Below are positions 17,987 to 26,563 of a stretch of 64,000 nt of DNA, one piece after another (positions within the stretch are counted from its first letter, which is position 1; every line of letters starts with the position of its first letter). Origin of the DNA: Eikenella longinqua (GTDB lineage Bacteria > Pseudomonadota > Gammaproteobacteria > Burkholderiales > Neisseriaceae). The translations under genes and the position numbers were made by a program. Location: positions 268,778 through 332,777 of the forward strand of contig NZ_LXSL01000028.1 in NCBI RefSeq assembly GCF_001648355.1, given 5' to 3'. A model generated the notes under the pieces. That model was not told the DNA's origin, made no database searches, and saw only the letters and a list, made by a program, of their open reading frames with translations.

Positions 17987-18694
17987 ATGGAAACCATCCG
18001 CCTCAAAGTGTACCGCTACAACCCCGACGCCGACGCCAAACCCTATATGCAAGACTACGAGCTCCAAATCGAGCCCTCCGACGTCAAGCTGCTCGACGCC
18101 CTCATCAAGCTCAAAGCCCAAGACGACAGCCTCTCCTTCCGCCGCTCCTGCCGCGAAGGCATCTGCGGCTCCGACGGCATCAACATCAACGGCAAAAACG
18201 GCCTCGCCTGCCTCACCGACATCCGCAGCCTCAAGCAGCCCATCGTATTGCGCCCCCTGCCCGGCCTGCCCGTGGTGCGCGACCTCATCGTCGACATGAC
18301 CCAATTCTTCAAGCAATACCACTCCATCAAGCCCTATGTGGTCAACGACACCCCCGCCGACCCGCAGCACGAACGCCTTCAAAGCCAAGCCGAGCGCGCC
18401 GAGCTCGACGGCCTCTACGAATGCATCCTCTGCGCCTGCTGCTCCACCGCCTGCCCCTCCTTCTGGTGGAACCCCGACAAATTCGTCGGCCCCTCCGGCC
18501 TCCTCAACGCCTACCGCTTCATCGCCGACACCCGCGACACCATCACCAACGAGCGTTTGGACAACCTCAACGACCCCTACCGCCTGTTCCGCTGCCACAC
18601 CATCATGAACTGCGTGGACGTCTGCCCCAAACACCTCAACCCCACCCGCGCCATCGGCAAAATCAAAGAAATCATGCTCAAACGCGCCGTTTAG
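17987..18694 (+). CDS. sdhB: Succinate dehydrogenase iron-sulfur subunit
   Basis: The protein has 235 residues. It carries electrons from FAD to quinone through three clusters: the [2Fe-2S] ligands in SCREGICGSDGININGKNGLAC (about 59-80), then CILCACCSTACP (about 146-157) and CHTIMNCVDVCPK (about 203-215) for the [4Fe-4S] and [3Fe-4S] centres. AAAGGAA precedes ATG 17987, where the family begins (METIRLKVYRYNPD). Confidence 0.97.
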   Translation: METIRLKVYRYNPDADAKPYMQDYELQIEPSDVKLLDALIKLKAQDDSLSFRRSCREGICGSDGININGKNGLACLTDIRSLKQPIVLRPLPGLPVVRDLIVDMTQFFKQYHSIKPYVVNDTPADPQHERLQSQAERAELDGLYECILCACCSTACPSFWWNPDKFVGPSGLLNAYRFIADTRDTITNERLDNLNDPYRLFRCHTIMNCVDVCPKHLNPTRAIGKIKEIMLKRAV

Positions 18695-18756
18695 CATTAT
18701 CCGCACATTCAGACCGCCCCCAAAGCGGCCTGCTTCCAACACGCAGGAGCCCAGCC

Positions 18757-19017
18757 ATGCCCCAATTCGACGACACCGCCAAACGGCGCATCCGCTTCCA
18801 AACCCGCCGCGGGCTGCTCGAGCTCGACATCCTGCTCCAACGCTTCATGGCCGAAGACTTCGAGCGCCTCAGCAATACCGAGCTGGCCGTATTCAGCGAG
18901 CTGCTCGCCCTGCCTGACCCCGAATTGTTTGCCCAAATCAACGGCCAAACCGAAGCATCCTCCGCCCCCGCAGCCGCCCTGCTGGATAAAATCCGCGCCG
19001 GCCGCGCCGCCGTGTAA
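18757..19017 (+). CDS. sdhE: Succinate dehydrogenase assembly factor SdhE
   Basis: The protein has 86 residues. It contains RIRFQTRRGLLELDILLQRF, which carries the RGxxELD signature of the SdhE/YgfY family, and ends with LPDPELFAQI. SdhE promotes covalent attachment of FAD to SdhA. CAGGAG lies eight bases upstream. Its position directly after sdhB fits the function. Confidence 0.93.
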   Translation: MPQFDDTAKRRIRFQTRRGLLELDILLQRFMAEDFERLSNTELAVFSELLALPDPELFAQINGQTEASSAPAAALLDKIRAGRAAV

Positions 19018-19512
19018 AATCGTGCCAACTCGATAGCAAACAAACTTTAACATTTCCGTTTTTCAGGTAGCCTTTCCGGCTATCTTCCTGTTTAATCAAC
19101 ACCCAATTCCCCTCCCTCCCCCGCGCCGCCGCCCCTCGGCTCGCAACCCCACGTCCAACCCGCCCGCCTAAACACTGCGCCTTATTGACGTACCCCATAT
19201 CGGGCCGTATGATTGCCCCCACTGCCCGGACGACAGAAAATATTGCCCCAAAAGGCAAAACCGTCCGCCGCCGTTACGGTAAACCGCTAAACTTACGAAA
19301 GGCTGGGTGTTCAAAGAACCTTGGTAATCATGATGCAATCACTTTCAGGTAGCCGGCTTTCCTGTTTTCCGTGCCGGCCGTTTCATCATCTGCCAAGTCT
19401 CTTTCCTTCCCACCGGCTTCCCGCCATCCTTCCCTTTCCCGCCCACACCGTTCCGGCCACAGGCTACCTGAAAGCGCAAGCTTCAGCGAAGCTAAAAACC
19501 AGGCTACCTGAA
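19018..19512. other. Long non-coding region upstream of sucA, first part
   Basis: It contains a DUS at 19062-19073, a DUS variant at 19344-19355, pyrimidine-rich stretches and two DUS in tandem orientation (19461-19472 and 19501-19512) separated by CTTCAGCGAAGCTAAAAA, a relative of the 61 bp repeat. I see no gene. Confidence 0.5.
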
Positions 19513-19578
19513 AATGCCCATTCCGAATCACCATACCCCGTTGCGCCAAGAGCCGTGTGGCGATTCGGAATCGGCATT
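19513..19578 (+). promoter_or_regulatory. Large stem-loop in the sucA leader
   Basis: The arms 19513-19533 and 19557-19578 pair over about 20 bases with two mismatches (core ATTCCGAATC / GATTCGGAAT), with a 23-base loop. It lies about 100 bases before sucA. No T-run follows, so it is not a standard terminator. A small palindrome, CAGGG-ATA-CCCTG, lies at 19610-19622. Confidence 0.55.
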
Positions 19579-19674
19579 CGCTTCATAGGATAAGGTTCAT
19601 TTGCCCTACCAGGGATACCCTGCGAGCAAGCGTGCTGCTCTTCAAACCGTCATACTTGATTAAGGATCTTTGCC

Positions 19675-22491
19675 ATGATGAAAGAACAAAGTAGTTTGTC
19701 CTACCTATACGGCACCAACGTTCCGTATATTGAAGATTTGTACGAAGCCTATCTCGCCTCCCCGGATTCCGTGGACAGCCAATGGCGGCAGTATTTCGAC
19801 CAAGTGGCCGCCCTGCCCGGCAACACCCCCAAAGACGTGGCGCACCGCCCGATTCAGGAAGCCTTCGCCAACCTCGCGCACCAGCGCGGCGGCGCAGCCG
19901 CAGGCGGCGTGGATTTTGCCGCCATGCAGAAACAAGTGGCCGTGTTGAGCCTGATTGCCGCCTACCGCGAACTGGGCGCCCGTGCTGCCGACCTCAACCC
20001 GCTCGACCGCACCCACCTCGCCCAGCTGCCCGAGCTTGACCCGCAAACCTACGGCCTCACCGCTGCCGACATGAATACCGCATTCCATGTCGGCACCGAT
20101 CTTTCAGGTAGCCCCAAGCTGCCCCTGGCCGAAATCATCCGCCATCTCAAACAAATCTACTGCGGCCCGCTCGCGCTGGAATACACCCACATTCCCGACA
20201 CCCGCGAAAAAGAATGGCTGCAAGCGCGCTTGGAAGCCAACGGCGCCCGTCCGCAGTTTGATGCCGAAACCAAACGCCGCATCCTCAAAGAGATCACCGC
20301 CGCCGAAACCATGGAGCGCTACCTGCACACCCGCTATGTGGGCCAGAAACGCTTCTCCCTCGAAGGCGGCGAAAGCACCGTGCCCGCGCTGAACCACCTC
20401 ATCCGCGCCTCCACTGAAAAAGGCGTGCAGGAAATCGTTATCGGTATGGCGCACCGCGGCCGCTTGAACGTGTTGGTGAACACCCTGGGCAAAGCCCCGC
20501 AGGCCATTTTCGACGAATTCGAAGGCAAAGTGGACGCCAAATTCCCCAGCGGCGACGTGAAATACCACATGGGCTTCAGCTCCGACGTGCCCACCCCGCA
20601 CGGCCCGGTGCACCTCTCCCTGGCCTACAACCCCTCACACTTGGAAATCACCAACCCCGTGATTGAAGGCTCCGTGCGCGCCCGCCAAGACCACCGCGGT
20701 GCCGAAGGCCGCAAACAAGTGCTGCCCATCCTCACCCACGGCGACTCCGCCTTCATCGGCCTCGGTGTGAACCAATCCACCTTCAATATGTTGCAAACCC
20801 GCGGCTACACCACCGGCGGCACCATCCACTTTGTGATCAACAACCAAGTGGGCTTCACCACTTCCGATCCGCGCGATACCCGTTCTACCCTGTATTGCAC
20901 CGACATCGCCAAGATGGTGAGCGCGCCGATTCTGCACGTGAACGGCGACGATCCGGAAGCCGTGTGCCACGCCGCCCAAATCGCGTTGGACTACCGCACT
21001 ACCTTCCAAAAAGACATCGTGATCGACCTGGTTTGCTACCGCAAGCTCGGCCACAACGAAGGCGACGACCCCACCCTCACCCAGCCTCTGATGTACAAAC
21101 AGGTGGCCGCACATCCCGGCTCCCGCGCCGTGTACGCCGAGCAGCTGATCAAAGAAGGCGTGGTAACCCAGGAAGAAGCTGACAAGCTGATCAGCGACTA
21201 CCGCGCCGCCATGGACAAAGGCGACCGCATCCAGGAAATCCTGCCCGAGCAGAAACGCGAACACGCCGTGGATTGGAGCAAATACCAGCCCATCAGCTGG
21301 CGCACCCCGGTGAAAACCGCCCTGCCCGCCACCGAAATCCAGCGCCTGGCCGCCAGGTTTACCAGCATTCCGGCCGATGTGAAGCTGCACAACACCGTGA
21401 GCAAAATCATCGAAAACCGCAAAGCCATGGCTGCCGGCGAGCTGCCGATTGACTGGGGTATGGCCGAAACCATCGCCTACGCCAGCCTGCTCGAAGCCGG
21501 CCACGACATCCGCATTTCCGGCGAAGACTCCGGCCGCGGCACCTTCTCGCACCGCCACGCCGTGCTGCACGACCAAAACCGTGCCGAACGCACCGGCGGC
21601 GTGTACATCCCCCTGCAGCACATCAGCGAGAAACAGGGCCACTTCAATGTAATCGACTCCATCCTGAACGAAGAAGCCGTGATGGCCTACGAATACGGCT
21701 ACGCCTCCTCCGCTCCGGAAGACTTGGTGATTTGGGAAGCCCAGTTCGGCGACTTCGCCAACGGCGCACAAATCGCCATCGACCAGTTCATCACCTCCGG
21801 CGAAACCAAGTGGGGACGCTGGTGCGGCCTCACCGTTATCCTGCCGCACGGCTACGACGGCCAAGGCCCGGAACACTCTTCCGCCCGCGTAGAGCGCTGG
21901 CTGCAACTGTGTGCCGAAGAAAACATCCAAGTGCTGATGATGTCTGAAGCCTCGCAGATGTTCCATGCCCTGCGCCGCCAGATTCTGCGCCCCTACCGCA
22001 AACCGCTGGTGATCTTCATGTCCAAACGCCTGCTGCGCTTCAAAGACGCCAGCAGCCCGCTGGCCAACTTCACCGACGGCGAATTCCGCCTGGTAATCGG
22101 CGACACCGTGCAGGGCCGCGACAACGACGTGAAACGCGTTATCCTCTGTGCCGGCCAGGTGTACTACGACTTGGCCAAAGCCCGCGCCGACCAAGGCTTG
22201 GAAAAAGACATCGCCATCGTCCGCATCGAGCAGCTCTACCCCTTCCCCTACGAAGAAGTGGCTGCCGAGCTGGCACGTTTCCCCAACGCCGCCGAAGTGA
22301 TGTGGGCGCAGGAAGAGCCGAAAAACCAAGGCGCTTGGTACCAAATCCGCCACCGCCTGGAAAAAGTGCTCGGCACCAACCAGCGCCTCACCATGACCAG
22401 CCGCCCCGCCAGCGCCTCTCCGGCAGTCGGCTACGCGGTGAAACACAAAGCCGGCCTCGACGGTCTGCTCGAAGTGGCCATGAAGCTCTAA
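19675..22491 (+). CDS. sucA: 2-oxoglutarate dehydrogenase E1 component
   Basis: The protein has 938 residues. It is the thiamine-diphosphate enzyme that decarboxylates 2-oxoglutarate in the TCA cycle. The N-terminal E2-binding segment includes SYLYGTNVPYIEDLYEAYL. Active-site motifs are EIVIGMAHRGRLNVLVN near 258, HGDSAFIGLGV and NNQVGFTTSDPRD near 395, and CYRKLGHNEGDDP near 455. The C-terminal half contains GEDSGRGTFSHRHAVLHDQ and WEAQFGDFANGAQ. AAGGA precedes the start. A DUS variant at 20103-20114 encodes S-G-S-P. Confidence 0.97.
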   Translation: MMKEQSSLSYLYGTNVPYIEDLYEAYLASPDSVDSQWRQYFDQVAALPGNTPKDVAHRPIQEAFANLAHQRGGAAAGGVDFAAMQKQVAVLSLIAAYRELGARAADLNPLDRTHLAQLPELDPQTYGLTAADMNTAFHVGTDLSGSPKLPLAEIIRHLKQIYCGPLALEYTHIPDTREKEWLQARLEANGARPQFDAETKRRILKEITAAETMERYLHTRYVGQKRFSLEGGESTVPALNHLIRASTEKGVQEIVIGMAHRGRLNVLVNTLGKAPQAIFDEFEGKVDAKFPSGDVKYHMGFSSDVPTPHGPVHLSLAYNPSHLEITNPVIEGSVRARQDHRGAEGRKQVLPILTHGDSAFIGLGVNQSTFNMLQTRGYTTGGTIHFVINNQVGFTTSDPRDTRSTLYCTDIAKMVSAPILHVNGDDPEAVCHAAQIALDYRTTFQKDIVIDLVCYRKLGHNEGDDPTLTQPLMYKQVAAHPGSRAVYAEQLIKEGVVTQEEADKLISDYRAAMDKGDRIQEILPEQKREHAVDWSKYQPISWRTPVKTALPATEIQRLAARFTSIPADVKLHNTVSKIIENRKAMAAGELPIDWGMAETIAYASLLEAGHDIRISGEDSGRGTFSHRHAVLHDQNRAERTGGVYIPLQHISEKQGHFNVIDSILNEEAVMAYEYGYASSAPEDLVIWEAQFGDFANGAQIAIDQFITSGETKWGRWCGLTVILPHGYDGQGPEHSSARVERWLQLCAEENIQVLMMSEASQMFHALRRQILRPYRKPLVIFMSKRLLRFKDASSPLANFTDGEFRLVIGDTVQGRDNDVKRVILCAGQVYYDLAKARADQGLEKDIAIVRIEQLYPFPYEEVAAELARFPNAAEVMWAQEEPKNQGAWYQIRHRLEKVLGTNQRLTMTSRPASASPAVGYAVKHKAGLDGLLEVAMKL

Positions 22492-22502
22492 ACCCAAGAG
22501 AG

Positions 22503-22542
22503 AGGCTACCTGAAAAACCGAAAGCCGTTTTTCAGGTAGCCT
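22503..22542 (+). terminator. Inverted DUS pair between sucA and sucB
   Basis: Perfect copies at 22503-22514 and 22531-22542 form a stem in the 99-base gap between two genes of one pathway. It may set the sucA:sucB expression ratio. Confidence 0.55.
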
Positions 22543-22590
22543 CCAGAATGCGATAAACCAATTTATTTCACTTATTCAAAGGATAAAACC

Positions 22591-23787
22591 ATGATTATCG
22601 AAATCACCGTACCCCCGCTGCCGGAAAGCGTTACCGAAGCCACCCTGATGAGCTGGCACAAAAAAGTGGGCGACTATGTGAACCGCGACGAAAACCTGAT
22701 CGACCTCGAGACCGACAAAGTGGTGCTCGAGCTGCCCGCCCAGCAGGCCGGTGTGATTGTGGAAATCATCGAGCAAGACGGCGCCACCGTTACCGCCGGC
22801 CAGCTCTTGGCTAAAATCGACACCGAAGCCAAAGCCGCCGCTGCCGCTCCGGCTGCCGCCCAAGCCCCGGCTGCCGCCCCCGCCGCAGGCCATGTGGCCG
22901 CTGCCGGCGCGCAAGCAGGCGTGGCCATGCCCGCCGCCGCCAAGCTGGCTGCCGAAAAAGGTGTGGACGTATCCGGCGTGCAAGGCTCTGGCCGCGACGG
23001 CCGCGTGCTGAAAGAAGACGTGGCCGCCATCCCCGCCGCCGCGCCCAAAGCCGCTGCCGCCCCCGCCGTGGCCGTGCCGCTGGGCGACCGCGTAGAACAG
23101 CGCGTGCCGATGAGCCGCTTGCGCCAGCGCGTGGCCGAGCGCCTGCTGCAATCCCAGTCGCAAAACGCCATCCTCACCACGTTTAACGAGGTGAACATGA
23201 AGCCGATTATGGATTTGCGCGCCAAATACAAAGACAAGTTCGAGAAACAGTATGGCGTGAAACTGGGCTTCATGTCCTTCTTCGTGAAAGCCGCCGTGGC
23301 CGCGCTGAAGAAATTCCCCGCCGTAAACGCCTCGATTGACGGCAACGACATCGTGTACCACGGCTACTTCGACATTGGCATCGCCGTGGGCAGCCCGCGC
23401 GGCCTGGTGGTGCCCATCCTGCGCAACGCCGACCAGATGAGCATCGCCGACATTGAGCTGGCCATCGTGGACTACGCCAACAAAGCCAAGAGCGGCAAAA
23501 TCGCCATCGAAGACCTCACCGGCGGCACCTTCAGCATCACCAACGGCGGCACCTTCGGCTCGATGATGTCCACCCCCATCATCAACCCGCCGCAGTCTGC
23601 CATCTTGGGCATGCACGCCACCAAAGAACGCGCCGTGGTGGAAAACGGCCAAGTTGTAGTACGCCCGATGATGTACCTGGCCCTCTCCTACGACCACCGC
23701 ATCATCGACGGCCGCGAAGCCGTGCTCACCTTGGTAACCATCAAAGAAGCCCTCGAAGACCCGGCCCGCCTGATTCTGGAAATCTAA
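22591..23787 (+). CDS. sucB: Dihydrolipoyl succinyltransferase, E2 of 2-oxoglutarate dehydrogenase
   Basis: The protein has 398 residues. The lipoyl domain (1-75) has the lipoylated lysine in [12 protein letters not shown] near 43. An Ala/Pro linker (about 77-105) leads to the E1/E3-binding domain ([32 protein letters not shown], about 112-143). The catalytic domain ends with [15 protein letters not shown], containing the active-site His and Asp near 370. Upstream AAGGA fits the start. E3 (lpd), often next in Neisseria, is not here. Confidence 0.97.
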   Translation: MIIEITVPPLPESVTEATLMSWHKKVGDYVNRDENLIDLETDKVVLELPAQQAGVIVEIIEQDGATVTAGQLLAKIDTEAKAAAAAPAAAQAPAAAPAAGHVAAAGAQAGVAMPAAAKLAAEKGVDVSGVQGSGRDGRVLKEDVAAIPAAAPKAAAAPAVAVPLGDRVEQRVPMSRLRQRVAERLLQSQSQNAILTTFNEVNMKPIMDLRAKYKDKFEKQYGVKLGFMSFFVKAAVAALKKFPAVNASIDGNDIVYHGYFDIGIAVGSPRGLVVPILRNADQMSIADIELAIVDYANKAKSGKIAIEDLTGGTFSITNGGTFGSMMSTPIINPPQSAILGMHATKERAVVENGQVVVRPMMYLALSYDHRIIDGREAVLTLVTIKEALEDPARLILEI

Positions 23788-23819
23788 TCCTTTCCGCAAT
23801 CTAAGCCCTTAGCGGCATC

Positions 23820-23852
23820 AGGCTACCTGAAAAACCATTTTTCAGGTAGCCT
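23820..23852 (+). terminator. Inverted DUS pair after sucB
   Basis: Perfect copies at 23820-23831 and 23841-23852 are nine bases apart, downstream of sucB. A further DUS (23880-23891) and a variant (23948-23959) flank a diverged GTTCTGCACAGCTAAA segment related to the 61 bp repeat. Confidence 0.65.
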
Positions 23853-23974
23853 TACTCTTTGCCAATCAAACAGCATTGCAGGCTACCTGAAAACTAAACT
23901 CCAGTGAAATGAAACACAACGCAGCCAAAGTTCTGCACAGCTAAATTTTCAGGTAGCCCCAAACAGGAAACACC

Positions 23975-24427
23975 ATGACCGACACCACCGTCCACCTCTA
24001 CACCGACGGCGCCTGCAAAGGCAATCCCGGCCCCGGCGGCTGGGGCGTACTGCTACGCTACGGCGCACACGAAAAAGAACTCTGCGGCGGCGAGCCCGAC
24101 ACCACCAACAACCGCATGGAGCTCACCGCCGTCATCCGCGGCCTCCAAGCCCTCACCCGCCCCTGCCGCGTCGCCATCCACACCGACTCCCAATACGTGA
24201 AAAACGGCATGGAAAGCTGGATACACGGCTGGAAACGCAACGGCTGGAAAACCGCCGCCAAAAAGCCCGTGAAAAACGCCGAACTGTGGCAGCAGCTCGA
24301 CCAGCTCGTCGTCCGGCACCAAGTATCCTGGCAATGGGTCAAAGGCCACGCCGGCCACGCCGAAAACGAACGCGCCGACCAGCTCGCCAACCAAGGCGCC
24401 GCCTCACTACACGGCAGCCAACAATAA
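23975..24427 (+). CDS. rnhA: Ribonuclease HI
   Basis: The protein has 150 residues. It removes RNA from RNA-DNA hybrids. The four catalytic acids are visible in [17 protein letters not shown] (Asp 10), [13 protein letters not shown] (Glu near 48), [15 protein letters not shown] (Asp near 70) and the C-terminal [16 protein letters not shown] (His and Asp near 125-135). AGGAAA precedes the ATG. Confidence 0.97.
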   Translation: MTDTTVHLYTDGACKGNPGPGGWGVLLRYGAHEKELCGGEPDTTNNRMELTAVIRGLQALTRPCRVAIHTDSQYVKNGMESWIHGWKRNGWKTAAKKPVKNAELWQQLDQLVVRHQVSWQWVKGHAGHAENERADQLANQGAASLHGSQQ

Positions 24428-24486
24428 CAATAATAATCAAATTATTAACACAACTTACCAAAACCGCCGCCGCAGCCAATCCACAG

Positions 24487-24515
24487 TTGGCGTTCCGCCC
24501 GCCATCTGATAGAAT
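24487..24515 (+). promoter_or_regulatory. Predicted sigma-70 promoter for greA
   Basis: TTGGCG (24487-24492), a 17-base spacer and TAGAAT (24510-24515) are present. Transcription would begin near 24522, giving a leader of about 139 bases. Confidence 0.7.
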
Positions 24516-24582
24516 AGCGCCCGATTCAGTCAATCAGCGCGTGGTGAGAGCCACCTTTTGATTGGCCAAAAAATTGATTCCA

Positions 24583-24615
24583 CAAGCCGCCGGCCTATGG
24601 CGGCTTGCATTTTTA
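24583..24615 (+). terminator. Attenuator-like hairpin in the greA leader
   Basis: CAAGCCGCC and GGCGGCTTG form a 9 bp GC-rich stem with a 7-base loop, followed by CATTTTTA. It looks like an intrinsic terminator placed about 50 bases before greA. A second hairpin (GGCTGC / GCAGCC, 24625-24641) lies just before the ribosome binding site, and a weak GTGG/CCAC stem at 24541-24554 is followed by TTTT. Confidence 0.6.
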
Positions 24616-24660
24616 TGTAAAAACGGCTGCCATGCGCAGCCACCTCCTGCGGAGAAACCC

Positions 24661-25137
24661 ATGCAAAAGATCCCCCTAACCGTACGCGGCGCCGAGCTGC
24701 TCAAGCAAGAACTCCAGCGCCTCAAGAGCATCGAGCGCCCCGCCATCATCGAAGCCATCGCCGAAGCCCGCACCCACGGCGACTTGTCTGAAAACGCCGA
24801 ATACGAAGCCGCCAAAGAAAAACAAGGCTTTATCGAAGGCCGCATTTCCGAATTGGAAAACAAGCTCTCCATCGCCCACATCATCGACCCCACCGAAATC
24901 CACGCCGAAGGCAAAATCGTGTTCGGCAGCACCGTGGCGCTGGAAGACTTGGAAAACGAAACCCAAGTGCGCTACCAAATCGTCGGCGACGACGAAGCCG
25001 ACCTCAAAGACAACAAAATCTCCATCAGTTCCCCCATCGCCCGCGCCCTGATCGGCAAAGAAGAAGGCGACATTGCCGAAGTGCAGGCACCCGGCGGCAT
25101 CCGCGAATACGAAGTGATCGAAGTGCTGTATATCTAA
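24661..25137 (+). CDS. greA: Transcription elongation factor GreA
   Basis: The protein has 158 residues. It rescues backtracked RNA polymerase by stimulating transcript cleavage. The N-terminal coiled coil carries the catalytic acids in [20 protein letters not shown] (about 36-55), and the C-terminal FKBP-like domain ends with [23 protein letters not shown]. The start at 24661 (GGAGAAA upstream) matches the family. The longer open frame includes the leader hairpins. Confidence 0.97.
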   Translation: MQKIPLTVRGAELLKQELQRLKSIERPAIIEAIAEARTHGDLSENAEYEAAKEKQGFIEGRISELENKLSIAHIIDPTEIHAEGKIVFGSTVALEDLENETQVRYQIVGDDEADLKDNKISISSPIARALIGKEEGDIAEVQAPGGIREYEVIEVLYI

Positions 25138-25150
25138 GCACAGCCGGCAA

Positions 25151-25756
25151 ATGAACCGCGATTTCAACCCCTACCAAGCCCCGCAAAGCCAAGACTACCG
25201 CCCGCAAAGCAGCCCCGAATGCTGGCGGGAAGGCAAACGCGTCTTCCTGCCCAACGGCGCCGACCTGCCCTGCCGCTGCATCCGCTGCGGCGCGGAAGCC
25301 GAACCGCCGCGCCGGGCAAAAAAGCTGTTTTGGTATCATCCCGCTTGGAATCTGCTGCTGGTGCCGCTGATATTTATTGCTTGGCTCATTGCCTTAATCA
25401 TCGCGCTGTGCGTGCGCAAAACACTACAAATCCACCCCGCCCTCTGCCCGCAACACCAGCGGCAGATGCGCCGGCTGTTTTGGGGCGTGCCCGCCTTGGT
25501 GCTGGTGTTGCTGTTGCTGCCGATGCCCATACTCACCGGATCCATTTCGTTTTTAAGCGGAATCCTCACGCCCGATCTGATTATTTTTTGGTATTGCGGC
25601 ATCATTATCTTCTGCCTTATCTTCGCCATTGCCACCTCTCCCCTGCGTCCGCGCATGGTGAAAATGACCGAAGAATACAGCATCCTCAAAGGCTTCGGCC
25701 AAGGCTTCCTCGACACCCTGCCGGAAGAATACGAAGCCAAAAGCCGTTGGGATTAG
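25151..25756 (+). CDS. Hypothetical membrane protein with CxxC motif
   Basis: The protein has 201 residues. A soluble N-terminal part contains CRCIRCGAEAEPP (about 41-53), a possible zinc ribbon half, and a further cysteine in HPALCPQHQRQM. Three hydrophobic segments lie at about 65-87, 109-130 and 140-162. No family is recognised with certainty. It starts 13 bases after greA, with no clear ribosome binding site, and may be co-transcribed with it. Confidence 0.65.
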   Translation: MNRDFNPYQAPQSQDYRPQSSPECWREGKRVFLPNGADLPCRCIRCGAEAEPPRRAKKLFWYHPAWNLLLVPLIFIAWLIALIIALCVRKTLQIHPALCPQHQRQMRRLFWGVPALVLVLLLLPMPILTGSISFLSGILTPDLIIFWYCGIIIFCLIFAIATSPLRPRMVKMTEEYSILKGFGQGFLDTLPEEYEAKSRWD

Positions 25757-25833
25757 CCGCTCACTCAACCCACTCCGCAACAATGCGGCAAAAGGCTACC
25801 TGAAAATACAGCCGAATCAAAAATGGGAGCAGT

Positions 25834-25877
25834 AAAAACCGCTGGAAGGCCGCAAAGCCGGATTTCCAGCGGTTTTA
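25834..25877 (+). terminator. Strong intrinsic terminator
   Basis: AAAACCGCTGGAA pairs with TTCCAGCGGTTTT over 13 bp with an inner GGC/GCC extension, followed by A-T-rich sequence. Its position suits termination of the greA-membrane protein transcript. A single DUS lies just upstream (25793-25804). Confidence 0.8.
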
Positions 25878-26042
25878 TTGCCCCTTCCCTTGCCCCTCAG
25901 CCCGCCAACCTCAAGCCTGCCCCTGACTGTTACGTTATACAGCAATATAAAATCAAACAAATCAATAAATTACTTGCCATCAGCCTTATTTGCGCCTACC
26001 ATATCCCCACACATCCATCACCCCGCAAGAAAGGACGCGAAA

Positions 26043-26381
26043 ATGAGCAACTGCCACACCCATCCCCACCATGAACACATCCACGGCGCCGGCTGCGGCC
26101 ACACCGCCATCAAACACGGCGACCACATCGACTACATCCACGACGGCCATCTGCACCACGCCCACAACGGCCACTACGACGAACACAGCCTCGAAGTCAG
26201 CGCCACCAACCCCGACGGCTGCCACCCCGTGCACAGCTGCGGCAGCCACGTTCACGGCCCCGGCTGCGGCCACGAAGCCGTGCCCCACGGCAACCACACC
26301 GACTACATCGTAAACGGCCGCCTGCACCACCAGCACGGCGACCACTGCGACGACCACGGCCCGGTGGAAATCGTCAAATAA
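26043..26381 (+). CDS. Histidine-rich duplicated metal-binding protein
   Basis: The protein has 112 residues, about a quarter of them histidine. Two copies of one module are visible: GCGHTAIKHGDHIDYIHDGHLHH with HYDEH (about 16-47), and GCGHEAVPHGNHTDYIVNGRLHH with HCDDH (about 76-106). Each holds GCGH, HG-H-DYI, LHH and an acidic His cluster. No signal peptide is seen, so it is probably cytoplasmic. Binding of zinc, nickel or copper is inferred from composition. AAGGA precedes the start at 26043. It is not next to a transporter or regulator. Confidence 0.8.
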   Translation: MSNCHTHPHHEHIHGAGCGHTAIKHGDHIDYIHDGHLHHAHNGHYDEHSLEVSATNPDGCHPVHSCGSHVHGPGCGHEAVPHGNHTDYIVNGRLHHQHGDHCDDHGPVEIVK

Positions 26382-26416
26382 TCCGCCGATCAGTTTTCAT
26401 TTTGTTCAAACTATTT

Positions 26417-26452
26417 TTCAGGTAGCCTCCACCCATCGGCAGGCTACCTGAA
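26417..26452 (+). terminator. Inverted DUS pair after the His-rich gene
   Basis: Perfect copies at 26417-26428 and 26441-26452 form a 12 bp stem 36 bases after the stop. Confidence 0.65.
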
Positions 26453-26563
26453 AACCTTTCCGCCATCTCATCCAACCTTTTCCAGCCAGCCTCCCGCCGC
26501 CAACATCCACCGCCCTTTCTGTTAAAATCAACCCATCTCCCCCCTCTCGGAAAGCACCCCATC

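Noticed and set aside
20635..22497. A 620-codon open frame on the minus strand over sucA
   Set aside because: It lies opposite a complete, motif-rich sucA gene and has the Gly/His/Val-rich composition of a GC-driven shadow frame.
25920..25960. Zur-like site upstream of the His-rich gene (TGTTACGTTATAC region)
   Set aside because: Only part of a palindrome resembles the neisserial Zur site; the match is too weak to claim.
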